Source: an uncultured Prochlorococcus sp. (GTDB taxonomy: Bacteria; Cyanobacteriota; Cyanobacteriia; PCC-6307; Cyanobiaceae). Taken from it: 64,000 nt of DNA. A program made the position numbers and the translations under genes. Location of the stretch: NCBI GenBank assembly GCA_902564235.1, contig CACFAG010000002.1, forward strand, positions 1-64,000. Reading direction: 5' to 3'. The notes under the pieces were generated by a model. The model had not been told where the DNA came from and did no database searches. It saw only the letters and a program-made list of their open reading frames with translations. This document shows positions 54,871-62,919 of the stretch, in pieces; within the stretch, counting starts at the first letter, position 1; each line of letters begins with the position of its first letter.

Positions 54871-56130
54871 ATGAAGTTATCTAATATTCAACAATATAGT
54901 GTTGTAACAGCAAACTATTGGGCGTTCACGCTTACTGACGGCGCATTAAGATTATTAGTTGTTGGTCACTTTCATGAGCTAGGTTACACAACTCTACAAA
55001 TTGCTTTACTTTTCCTTTTTTATGAGTTTTTTGGAATAATTACTAATCTTTATGGTGGTTGGATAGGAGCAAGATATGGTTTAAGACTTACTTTATGGAT
55101 TGGGACTATCCTTCAAATCATTGCCCTTTTTATGCTTATTCCAGTTAAGGAGGATTGGCCAGTAATATTTAGTGTCGTATACGTTATGGTTGCTCAAGCA
55201 GTCAGCGGGATAGCAAAAGATTTAAATAAAATGAGCGCTAAAAGTGCTGTTAAGACAGTAGTTCCAAAGACAAATGATGGCAATGATACTAGTCAAAAAC
55301 AACTTTTTAAATGGGTTGCTATTTTAACTGGATCTAAAAATGCTCTTAAGGGAGTTGGCTTTTTCTTGGGTGGACTTTTATATAAGTTATTTGGATTCAA
55401 TAATGCTGTAGGAATTATGGGTTTCGGACTCTGCTTAGCCTTTTTATTGACATTAATTTTACCTGGAGAAATTGGCAAGATGAAAACCAAACCAGCTTTT
55501 AATGATCTTTTTTCAAAATCATATGCCATAAATATTCTTTCAGCAGCAAGGTTCTTTCTTTTTGGAGCAAGAGATGTTTGGTTTGTCGTAGCACTTCCAG
55601 TATTCCTTGATATGGCGTTTGGTTGGGACTACATGGAAATAGGATTATTTCTTGGGGCTTGGGTAATAGGTTATGGGATTGTTCAGGCTTCTGCTCCAGC
55701 AATTAGAAAGACGTGGGGCCAGAAAGAAAGTCCAGATCGCAAAGCTATCCAATTTTGGAGTGCCGTATTAATGGTCATACCGTCTTTGATAGGAATCGCA
55801 TTATGGAGAGAAAGTTCTCCATCGATAGCAATAATTTTAGGACTTACTATTTTTGGATTTGTTTTTGCAATGAATTCCTCAACACATTCTTATATGATTT
55901 TGGCCTACTCTGATAATGAAAAAGTCAGTTTAAATGTTGGCTTCTATTACATGGCAAATGCTGCTGGAAGACTAATTGGAACATTACTCTCTGGCTTACT
56001 ATTTATGATTGGGAGAAATCCAAGTATTGGTCTTCAATATTGTCTTTATTTTTCATCACTTTTAATATTCTTATCTTGGATTTCGAGTCATAAATTACCA
56101 TCAATCAAACAAAGCCTATCAGCTCCATAA
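54871..56130 (+). CDS. arsJ: ArsJ, MFS-type organoarsenical exporter
   Basis: 419-aa membrane protein with about 12 helices. It matches ArsJ through YSVVTANYWAFTLTDGALRL, VVGHFHELGYTTLQIA, NLYGGWIGARYGLRLTLWIG and GIAKDLNKMSAKSAVK. ArsJ exports 1-arseno-3-phosphoglycerate made by the linked GAPDH, which then falls apart outside the cell and gives net arsenate removal. It starts 11 nt after gap1, and chrA follows after 30 nt. Confidence 0.92.
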   Translation: MKLSNIQQYSVVTANYWAFTLTDGALRLLVVGHFHELGYTTLQIALLFLFYEFFGIITNLYGGWIGARYGLRLTLWIGTILQIIALFMLIPVKEDWPVIFSVVYVMVAQAVSGIAKDLNKMSAKSAVKTVVPKTNDGNDTSQKQLFKWVAILTGSKNALKGVGFFLGGLLYKLFGFNNAVGIMGFGLCLAFLLTLILPGEIGKMKTKPAFNDLFSKSYAINILSAARFFLFGARDVWFVVALPVFLDMAFGWDYMEIGLFLGAWVIGYGIVQASAPAIRKTWGQKESPDRKAIQFWSAVLMVIPSLIGIALWRESSPSIAIILGLTIFGFVFAMNSSTHSYMILAYSDNEKVSLNVGFYYMANAAGRLIGTLLSGLLFMIGRNPSIGLQYCLYFSSLLIFLSWISSHKLPSIKQSLSAP

Positions 56131-56160
56131 AAACTAATTTTTAGAAATTAGAATATTTAA

Positions 56161-57387
56161 ATGGCAAAAATATCCTTAATTGAATTTGCAAAAATTTTTC
56201 TAAAAATTGGTATTTTAAGTTTTGGAGGACCCTATGCTCATATTTCTTTATTCGAAGATGAACTTATAAATAATAAAAAATTAATCACAACACAATCTTT
56301 TGAAAAAGGTATTGGTTTATGTCAATTGCTTCCAGGACCAATATCCACTCAATTAGCAATATATATAGGTCTTAAAATTAATGGTTATCTTGGCGGATTG
56401 ATATCCGGTATATGTTTCATTATCCCAGGATTCGTTTCGGTATTAGCTCTTAGTTTTTTTTGGCAAATTGGTTCTGGATCAAAATTCTTAACAGATTTAA
56501 TTTATTTTAATCCACCTTTTATTGCAGGAATAATTTTTTCATTCTCATTAGTTCTATTAAAAAAAAGATTAAAGTTTGATCGAATATTATTCTCTAGCTC
56601 AGTATTATTTCTACTTATATTTGCCAAATATAATAGTATTCAATTTCCACTCATAACAATTCTTACTATTGCAGGATTGATAAATATATTTTTACGGAAA
56701 TTCAAAAATATTTTTTATAGCTTGGTCCCTTTATCTATATTTTCAACAACCTCATTTTTGAGTAGCTCGGTCTTTTTAGATATTTTTAAGTTCTATAATT
56801 TTTTGAAGGATTATTTAAAATCAAAGTTTTTAGTAGATTACCTTCATCTGTTTTTTTTCTTCTTTAAATCGGGACTTTTTATTTTTGGAGGGGGATTAGT
56901 AATCATTCCTCTTATGAGTGATTATGTTATCACTCAAGGATGGTTAACAAATAATGAATTTATAGATGGAATAATGATTAGCCAAATAACGCCTGGGCCT
57001 GTCTTATTAATTACAAGTTTTATTGGATACAAAGCAGGGTTTTCGGTTGGAGGAATAAATGAAGCTTTAAAATATTCATTTATATCAACTTTTGCAATTT
57101 TTTTACCAAGTTTTTTATTGATTTTTGTTTTTGGAAAAGGCTTTATAAAAAACAAAATTAAATCGATTAATTACTTTATCGAAGGAGTGATCAATACAAT
57201 TCCTGGAGCAGTTATTTTCTCTGGATTTAATTTAATTGAAGATAGTTTTTCATCAAAATTCCTTTTAGTTAGCTCTATTTTTATAGTTTTAATCTCAACA
57301 ATATTATCTTTTTTTAAAATAGTTCCAACATACATAATTATCCTCTTTTCTTTAATATTAGGTTTATCAAAATATTTTTTTGCATAA
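56161..57387 (+). CDS. chrA: Chromate transporter family protein (ChrA)
   Basis: 408-aa CHR protein made of two homologous halves. The first begins [20 protein letters not shown] and the second [20 protein letters not shown], each followed by QLLPGP or QITPGP. This is the long-chain two-domain form with about 10-12 helices. It exports chromate in other bacteria; here, as third gene behind the ArsR operator, it may handle an oxyanion alongside ArsJ. Specificity is inference. Confidence 0.92.
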   Translation: MAKISLIEFAKIFLKIGILSFGGPYAHISLFEDELINNKKLITTQSFEKGIGLCQLLPGPISTQLAIYIGLKINGYLGGLISGICFIIPGFVSVLALSFFWQIGSGSKFLTDLIYFNPPFIAGIIFSFSLVLLKKRLKFDRILFSSSVLFLLIFAKYNSIQFPLITILTIAGLINIFLRKFKNIFYSLVPLSIFSTTSFLSSSVFLDIFKFYNFLKDYLKSKFLVDYLHLFFFFFKSGLFIFGGGLVIIPLMSDYVITQGWLTNNEFIDGIMISQITPGPVLLITSFIGYKAGFSVGGINEALKYSFISTFAIFLPSFLLIFVFGKGFIKNKIKSINYFIEGVINTIPGAVIFSGFNLIEDSFSSKFLLVSSIFIVLISTILSFFKIVPTYIIILFSLILGLSKYFFA

Positions 57388-57388
57388 A

Positions 57389-57413
57389 AAAAGGAGGAAA
57401 TAAATTCCTCCTG
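57389..57413 (-). terminator. Rho-independent terminator of pstS
   Basis: The arms AGGAGGAA (57392-57399) and TTCCTCCT (57405-57412) form an 8-bp stem with a short loop. On the minus strand the hairpin is followed by a run of T, so it ends pstS transcription. On the plus strand no T-run follows, so it would only protect the chrA 3' end. Confidence 0.85.
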
Positions 57414-57432
57414 TTAAATGTTGTCTTACGGT

Positions 57433-58428
57433 TTATTTACCGATTCTTTCTACGGCAGCTCTTGACTTCTCAAGAATATCACCTTTCAAAGGAACGAAGC
57501 CTAGTGATGGAGCTTTATCTTGATACTCATCGCTTAACAATGTATTAAAGGCTTGTTTGATAGCTTTAGTGTTTCTACCATTACCTTCTTCATAAGCAAG
57601 TATCCATGTTAATGAAGCTATAGGATATGCTCCTTTAGCAGTTGGATTAGGATTTTTACCAGCAAGATTTTCATCTAAAGTAATACCATTAAGAGCCTTA
57701 GCTCCTGCCTCTACAGATGGTTTTAGAAACTCACCTGAAAGATTCTGAAGTGCAGCAGCTTTGACGTTACCTTTAATGTAGGACTGGTTAACATAACCAA
57801 TTGCACCAGGAGTATTTTGAATAACACCCGCAACACCAGAATTACCCTTAGCACCAACACCTGCTGGCCACTTAACTGATTTACCAGTGCCTAAAGTCCA
57901 TGTTGGTGAAAACGCTTCCATAGAGTTTGTGAAAGCTTTAGTTGTACCTGATCCATCAGAACGATGCGCCCAAGTTAACTTACCTGCTTTACAACCTAAT
58001 TCTTTCCAGTTTTTAATCATACCCATAGCAACCCTTACTGCTTGCTCTTGAGTGAGTTTCAAATCACAATCATAGTTGTAACCGAAAGCAATAGTTCCTC
58101 CAACCATTGGGATTTGAACTAAACCTCTGGTAACTTTTGCTATATCTTTATCTTTCATTGGATCATCTGATGCACCAAAGTTAACAGTTTGATCGATAAA
58201 AGCTTTTCTTCCAGAACCAGAACCAACAGCCTGGTAATTAACTCTTGGCCCACCTGAAGAGGCTAAATCTTTGAACCAACGAGTATAAATTTTGGCAGGA
58301 AATGATGCTCCAGCACCACTTAATCTTGTTTTAGCAGAAACACTTGTGCCAGGAACACTTGTACCAGCAGCAATGGCTACTGCAGAAGTGAAAACCAAAG
58401 CTTTCTTTGCTATGTTCATGGATGTCAT
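57433..58428 (-). CDS. pstS: Periplasmic phosphate-binding protein PstS
   Basis: Substrate-binding component of the Pst importer. The 331-aa protein has a signal peptide ending near TSVSA, then SGAGASFPAKIYTRWF, the phosphate-binding SGSGRKAFIDQTVNFGASDD and HRSDGSGTTKAFTNS. A second ATG at 58419 is a possible start. It is separated from pstCAB by about 4.4 kb that holds the arsenic module, and it diverges from the porin gene across a 330-nt control region containing Pho boxes. Confidence 0.97.
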   Translation of the reverse strand: MTSMNIAKKALVFTSAVAIAAGTSVPGTSVSAKTRLSGAGASFPAKIYTRWFKDLASSGGPRVNYQAVGSGSGRKAFIDQTVNFGASDDPMKDKDIAKVTRGLVQIPMVGGTIAFGYNYDCDLKLTQEQAVRVAMGMIKNWKELGCKAGKLTWAHRSDGSGTTKAFTNSMEAFSPTWTLGTGKSVKWPAGVGAKGNSGVAGVIQNTPGAIGYVNQSYIKGNVKAAALQNLSGEFLKPSVEAGAKALNGITLDENLAGKNPNPTAKGAYPIASLTWILAYEEGNGRNTKAIKQAFNTLLSDEYQDKAPSLGFVPLKGDILEKSRAAVERIGK

Positions 58429-58503
58429 GATTAAATAAAAGACTACATATATATAGCACCGAATTTATACATAAATACTTATTAATTGTAATTTTATCCT
58501 GTG

Positions 58504-58532
58504 GTTAATTAGCTCTTAACCTCCTCTTAACC
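58504..58532 (+). promoter_or_regulatory. Pho box, three tandem repeats (pstS/porin control region)
   Basis: GTTAATT (58504), CTTAACC (58515) and CTTAACC (58526) recur at exactly 11 nt, with the last two identical. This matches the cyanobacterial Pho-box pattern bound by the PhoB/SphR response regulator. The centre is about 90 nt upstream of the pstS ATG, although the repeats read in the other direction. The control target is inference. Confidence 0.75.
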
Positions 58533-58699
58533 CAGTTATCAATTTAACTTATTTACGTTTGGTTTTGAAAATATTTGAAAATAAATAAATTTTAATTTTT
58601 AACTCTGATTAAATAAATTTCTAAAGATTAAAAAGATTTTTTTTATTTAATTTAAGACATGTTTAAACTCTCTTTAAATTTTCCTCGTTTACTTTATTT

Positions 58700-58717
58700 C
58701 TTACCCGTTTCTTAACC
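58700..58717 (+). promoter_or_regulatory. Pho box upstream of the porin gene
   Basis: CTTACCC (58700-58706) and CTTAACC (58711-58717) repeat at 11 nt in the direction of the porin gene, about 54 nt before its ATG at 58771. The spacing and orientation are right for PhoB-type activation. It is close in sequence to the box at 58515. Confidence 0.72.
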
Positions 58718-58770
58718 TTTATTCGTTCTCATAGATTTGGATATTTATCCTTTTTTACGTGTTGAGGTTC

Positions 58771-60078
58771 ATGAAACTTTTTCAAAAATTAATTGCTGCT
58801 CCTGCCATAATTTCTTTGGCATCAGGTTTCGCAGTAAACGCATCTGAGATCAATTCAACAGATCTTAGTGAATATTCAAACTCTAACAAATTAGTATCTT
58901 TAGGTGATTTCAAATCAGATACTTTATTTCCAGGAGATTGGGCTTACGATTCATTAAAGGATCTAACAAATAGTTCAAGATTCAATGGTAACTCAGTTAC
59001 TCGTTTAGAAGCTGCTGCTGAATTAAACAACTTAATTGCAGGTGGTGAAGGCTTGATGAACGGAGCTCAAATAGACAGATTAAGTGACGAGCTTGGTTCA
59101 GAGTTGGCAATTATGAAAGGAAGAGTAGATGGCCTTGAAGCTCGGGTGAACGGAATTGAAGCTGGTTCTTTCAGTGAAACAACAACAATGAAAGGAAAAG
59201 CTAAATTCCAGATTGGTGGAACTGATGGTGTAACTGATGAAGCAGTTATGGCTGCATATTTCTGGGAAGTCGATTTAAACACAAGTTTTACTGGTGAAGA
59301 CAACTTAAATGTAGAAATTGAAACAGGAAATACACCTGATACAGACAGTTTCCTCGCAGTTACAGATTTTGGTAAAGATTCTGGAGATGAACTTAAAGTT
59401 TCTGATTTAAACTACTCATTCCCATTGGGAGGTTGGTCTATAACTGTTGGGGATTCATTAGATGCAAGTAAGCAATTTACTGGAGCTTGTAGTTATGGAA
59501 ACACTGTTGACTCTTTAAGTGATTGTGGAACAGGAAATTCTATTGCTGTTGGTGGTGATCAGACAATTAGTGCTGGTTATGATCTTGATAATGGGTTTTC
59601 ATTTGGACTTGGTATTTCAGCTGATGATGGAGAAAAAGCTGATAAAGGTATGTTCACAGCAGAAGGTGAAGATATCTATGCTCTAAACGTTGCTTATAGT
59701 GGAGACAATTATGGTCTTGCTCTCGCTTACGCTGATGTAGATGTAGCAACCTACTGGGGTATAAATGCTTCTTATTCTCCTGATGGTTTTCCAACAATTA
59801 GTGGTGGATACGAATTTGGTGACCCAGATACAGGAAATGATACAACTCAATTCGCAGTTGGACTAAGTTCTGATCTTGGCCCTGGTGAAATCACAATAGG
59901 TATGGGTACCAACGGTTCAATAACTGATGGGGAAGAGGAATTATACGCCTATGATCTTTCTTATACCTACAAATTCAATGATGGTATGAGTTTTACTCCT
60001 TTTGCATTTATAGTTGAAGGAGCTGATGGTGGAGATGATACTACTGGTTTAGGTGCAGAAATTGGTTTCAAGTTCTAA
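58771..60078 (+). CDS. Phosphate-cluster outer-membrane porin with SLH-like domain
   Basis: About 435 aa from ATG 58771 (a TTG at 58759 is less likely). A signal peptide ends near AVNAS. An SLH-like segment (LFPGDWAYDSLKDLTNSSRF, then TRLEAAAELNNLI) tethers it to peptidoglycan. A coiled coil of about 30 residues follows (LGSELAIMKGRVDGLEARVN), then a Gly-rich beta barrel ending in phenylalanine (IGFKF). This is the cyanobacterial Som/OprB-like porin layout. Between pstS and the phytase-like gene and behind a Pho box, it likely serves phosphate entry; similar genes are called phoE. Confidence 0.9.
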   Translation: MKLFQKLIAAPAIISLASGFAVNASEINSTDLSEYSNSNKLVSLGDFKSDTLFPGDWAYDSLKDLTNSSRFNGNSVTRLEAAAELNNLIAGGEGLMNGAQIDRLSDELGSELAIMKGRVDGLEARVNGIEAGSFSETTTMKGKAKFQIGGTDGVTDEAVMAAYFWEVDLNTSFTGEDNLNVEIETGNTPDTDSFLAVTDFGKDSGDELKVSDLNYSFPLGGWSITVGDSLDASKQFTGACSYGNTVDSLSDCGTGNSIAVGGDQTISAGYDLDNGFSFGLGISADDGEKADKGMFTAEGEDIYALNVAYSGDNYGLALAYADVDVATYWGINASYSPDGFPTISGGYEFGDPDTGNDTTQFAVGLSSDLGPGEITIGMGTNGSITDGEEELYAYDLSYTYKFNDGMSFTPFAFIVEGADGGDDTTGLGAEIGFKF

Positions 60079-60096
60079 CAAAATTAACAATATTAC

Positions 60097-60129
60097 AAGG
60101 ACCTCTAATTAGGAGGTCCTTTTTTTTGC
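60097..60129 (+). terminator. Rho-independent terminator after the porin
   Basis: The arms AAGGACCTC (60097-60105) and GAGGTCCTT (60113-60121) form a 9-bp GC-rich stem with a 7-nt loop and a T-run through about 60127. It ends porin transcription, so the phytase-like gene needs its own promoter. Confidence 0.92.
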
Positions 60130-60225
60130 TTACCTTTTTTAAAACCTTAAATTGTTCTTAATAAATTAATTTTTTTTTCTTAACTTTTTAAAGGGAGCAT
60201 AAATATGTATTCCCTTATGCACTAA

Positions 60226-62508
60226 ATGAAAAAACCCCTAGCTGCTGCAAGTTTTTCAGCATTACTTGCAATTGTCGCCTCCTCTACAAGTAGCGGATTT
60301 GCAAATTGGAATACAAAATATTGGGCAAATGAAAAAAACTTCAACAGAATTTCCTCTTTTAATGTAAGTGATAATTTACCAAAAGGATCAAAATCTACCA
60401 CCAAAACTTCTTCAGAAGTTGTTACAGCATCAGAAGATGGTAAGACTTTGATGTATACAGATAGTGATTTAGGAGTAGTAGGTTTAGTTGATATCTCAGA
60501 CCCTGCAAAACCTAAAGCATTGGGAGTTGTTGAACTGGAAGCAGAACCCACTGGAATTGCGGCACTTGGAAACAATGCTTATATAGGTTCAAATACATCT
60601 GAAAGTTATACAAATCCTTCAGGAGCATTAGTTCAATACAATTTAGAAACAAGAAAAGCAGTAAAAGAATGTGATTTAGGTGGGCAGCCTGATAGCGTTT
60701 TTGTTTCACCAGACGGAACATTTCTAGCTGTCGCTATAGAAAATGAAAGGGATGAAGAATATAAAAATGGATTTATCCCTCAATTAGATGAGGAAGGTAA
60801 ACAAATTAATCCTCCAGGTTATGTTTCTCTTGTGAAGTTAAACAAAAGAGGGAAAATACAATGCAATTCAATAAAAAAAGTTGATTTAACAGGATTATCT
60901 GAAATAGCACCTAGCGATCCCGAACCAGAATTCGTTGCTATTAATGATCTTGGTGAAACAGTTGTCTCTCTTCAAGAAAACAACCATCTTGCAGTTATTG
61001 ATAAAGATGGAAATGTAATATCAAATTTTTCGGCAGGGATTGTAAAACAAATGGCAGGAATGGATACAAAGAAAGATGGAGCACATAATTTTAAAAGCAA
61101 ACTAAAGAATGTAAGAAGAGAACCCGATGGTCTTACTTGGATTGATAATGACCATTTTGCAACAGCAAATGAAGGCGATTACAAGCATATTGATCCAAAT
61201 CAGGCAAAAAGAGGTGGTTCAAGATCCTGGACTATTTTTAAAAAAGATGGAACAGTAGTTTATGAAGATGCAAATAGACTAGAAAGAGCAATTGCACAAA
61301 TAGGTCATTTCCAAGATGGGAGAGCAGGTAAAAAGGGAGTAGAACCTGAGTCAGTTACATATTCAAAAATTAATGGGACGCCCTATTTATTTGTTGGTGC
61401 TGAACGAGCTGGGATAGTAGCTGTTTACGATATCACAGAACTAAATCAACCTTTGCTTACTCAATTACTTCCATCAGGCATTGGACCAGAGGGATTTGTC
61501 GCAATTCCAGAGAGGGGATTAATTGCCTCAGCAAATGAAAAAGACTACAACAAAAAAGAACCTGGTTTATCTTCTCATGTGACTATTTATCAACTACAAG
61601 ATGCTCCTGCTTCTTACCCACATTTAACAAATGAAAATGGCCTTGAATTTGTATCTTGGGGTGCGATAAGTGGAATGGTGGCTGGTGATGACGGTAAAAT
61701 TTATGCTGTAAATGATGGGACTTTTAAAACTCAGCCAAGAATTTACGTTATTGATCCTTCATCTTCCCCAGCACTATTAGAAAGAGCTATAGATATAAAG
61801 CTAGATGGTAAGACTGCATTATTTATGGATCAAGAGGGTATTACTACTGATGGTAATGGTGGATTCTACATTTCTACTGAAGGAATCAAGAAAAAGCTAG
61901 ATGAACATCCTCCTGCAATCTACCATGTAAGCTCAGATGGTGAAATTTTAGAGAAGATAACTCCACCACCTTCATATCTTAATTATGCTAAAAATCCTGG
62001 TTTTGAAGGCATAACAAGGAATGGGGATATTCTTTATATTGCTCAACAGAAGCCTTGGGGTGATGATACTTTCAATACTACTAAGATCCTTTCCTATAAT
62101 TTAAAAACCAAACAGTGGGGGGCCGTAAATTATCAATTAGATAGGATCAAAAAAGGTGGCGTTGGCATTTCAGAATTGACTTACCATGACGGGGCACTTT
62201 ATGTAATCGAAAGAGATAGTTTCTATGGAAAGAAAGCGAAATTGAAAGCTATATATAAAATAGATTTAGATGAAGTTATTTTCGAAGGTCTTCAGACTAA
62301 TATTCCTCCCAGACTTTATCCTTTAGTTGAAAAAGAGTTAGTTACTGATCTAAAACCAGTAATGCAATCTACGGGTGGTTTTATCCTTGAAAAGGTTGAA
62401 GGCTTAGCAATAACAAGCGAAGGGCAAGCATGGATTTCAACTGACAACGACGGAACTGGAAAGAAATCAACTGGTGAAACTCTTTTCCTAAATATTGGAA
62501 AAATCTAG
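60226..62508 (+). CDS. Secreted phytase-like / beta-propeller phosphatase candidate
   Basis: 760-aa exported protein with signal peptide (AASFSALLAIVASSTSSGFA). The N-terminal 430 residues form a beta-propeller-like region (SVFVSPDGTFLAVAIENE; EPDGLTWIDNDHFATANEGD; GPEGFVAIPERGLIASANEK). The C-terminal 320 residues fit the esterase-like phytase family (DQEGITTDGNGGFYISTEG, GFEGITRNGDILYIAQQ, EKVEGLAITSEGQAWISTDN). I recall the equivalent gene being labelled phoA in MED4. Release of phosphate from organic esters fits the locus; activity is inferred. A weak half Pho site (CTTAACTT, 60179-60186) precedes it. Confidence 0.82.
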   Translation: MKKPLAAASFSALLAIVASSTSSGFANWNTKYWANEKNFNRISSFNVSDNLPKGSKSTTKTSSEVVTASEDGKTLMYTDSDLGVVGLVDISDPAKPKALGVVELEAEPTGIAALGNNAYIGSNTSESYTNPSGALVQYNLETRKAVKECDLGGQPDSVFVSPDGTFLAVAIENERDEEYKNGFIPQLDEEGKQINPPGYVSLVKLNKRGKIQCNSIKKVDLTGLSEIAPSDPEPEFVAINDLGETVVSLQENNHLAVIDKDGNVISNFSAGIVKQMAGMDTKKDGAHNFKSKLKNVRREPDGLTWIDNDHFATANEGDYKHIDPNQAKRGGSRSWTIFKKDGTVVYEDANRLERAIAQIGHFQDGRAGKKGVEPESVTYSKINGTPYLFVGAERAGIVAVYDITELNQPLLTQLLPSGIGPEGFVAIPERGLIASANEKDYNKKEPGLSSHVTIYQLQDAPASYPHLTNENGLEFVSWGAISGMVAGDDGKIYAVNDGTFKTQPRIYVIDPSSSPALLERAIDIKLDGKTALFMDQEGITTDGNGGFYISTEGIKKKLDEHPPAIYHVSSDGEILEKITPPPSYLNYAKNPGFEGITRNGDILYIAQQKPWGDDTFNTTKILSYNLKTKQWGAVNYQLDRIKKGGVGISELTYHDGALYVIERDSFYGKKAKLKAIYKIDLDEVIFEGLQTNIPPRLYPLVEKELVTDLKPVMQSTGGFILEKVEGLAITSEGQAWISTDNDGTGKKSTGETLFLNIGKI

Positions 62509-62525
62509 TTAAAACTTCTAATAAA

Positions 62526-62555
62526 AGTCACCTTTTATATAAGGTGGCTTTTTTT
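62526..62555 (+). terminator. Rho-independent terminator after the phytase-like gene
   Basis: The arms AGTCACCTT (62526-62534) and AAGGTGGCT (62541-62549) form a 9-bp stem with one G-U pair and a 6-nt loop, followed by a T-run to 62555. It lies 17 nt after the stop codon. Confidence 0.92.
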
Positions 62556-62585
62556 GCAGTTCTTATAATTAAAAAAAGTTAAATC

Positions 62586-62912
62586 ATGAAATACCTAATA
62601 TTTATTATTTTGTTCATCGCCCCAGTTAAAGCTGAAACAAAATACTATTGGCAGGGTGTCAGGCATTATTTAAATCGACCCAAACTAATGATAGAAGCAT
62701 GCAAAGATATGAAAGAAGAAAATGACATTGGAACATCTGCTTTCGAGAGTATGTACATGCCAACATTACCTGATAGGCTTTGGTTAGCTATTGGCAAAAG
62801 AGATTCTTATTGGGCAGATGACTCCAAAGAAGGAAGCATTCTTTTTACAAGAGAAGGGGTATTGAATTTAAAAAAATTTATTGCAGAAAAATCATGTCCT
62901 AATATTTTTTAA
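62586..62912 (+). CDS. Small secreted protein, 108 aa, in the phosphate cluster
   Basis: Signal peptide of about 17 residues (MKYLIFIILFIAPVKAE), then a mature domain with YYWQGVRHYLNRPKLMIEAC and DRLWLAIGKRDSYWADD and two cysteines. Unrecognised. It lies behind a terminator, so it has its own promoter, and ends 7 nt from the convergent phoR. Confidence 0.72.
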   Translation: MKYLIFIILFIAPVKAETKYYWQGVRHYLNRPKLMIEACKDMKEENDIGTSAFESMYMPTLPDRLWLAIGKRDSYWADDSKEGSILFTREGVLNLKKFIAEKSCPNIF

Positions 62913-62919
62913 ATTTTCC

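Larger units (their letters stand above)
58429..58758. other. 330-nt control region between pstS and the porin
   Basis: No coding frame of note. The region holds two sets of Pho boxes, at 58504-58532 and 58700-58717 (given separately). T-rich tracts fill the rest. Both flanking genes belong to phosphate acquisition, so it is a divergent phosphate-responsive promoter region. Confidence 0.75.
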
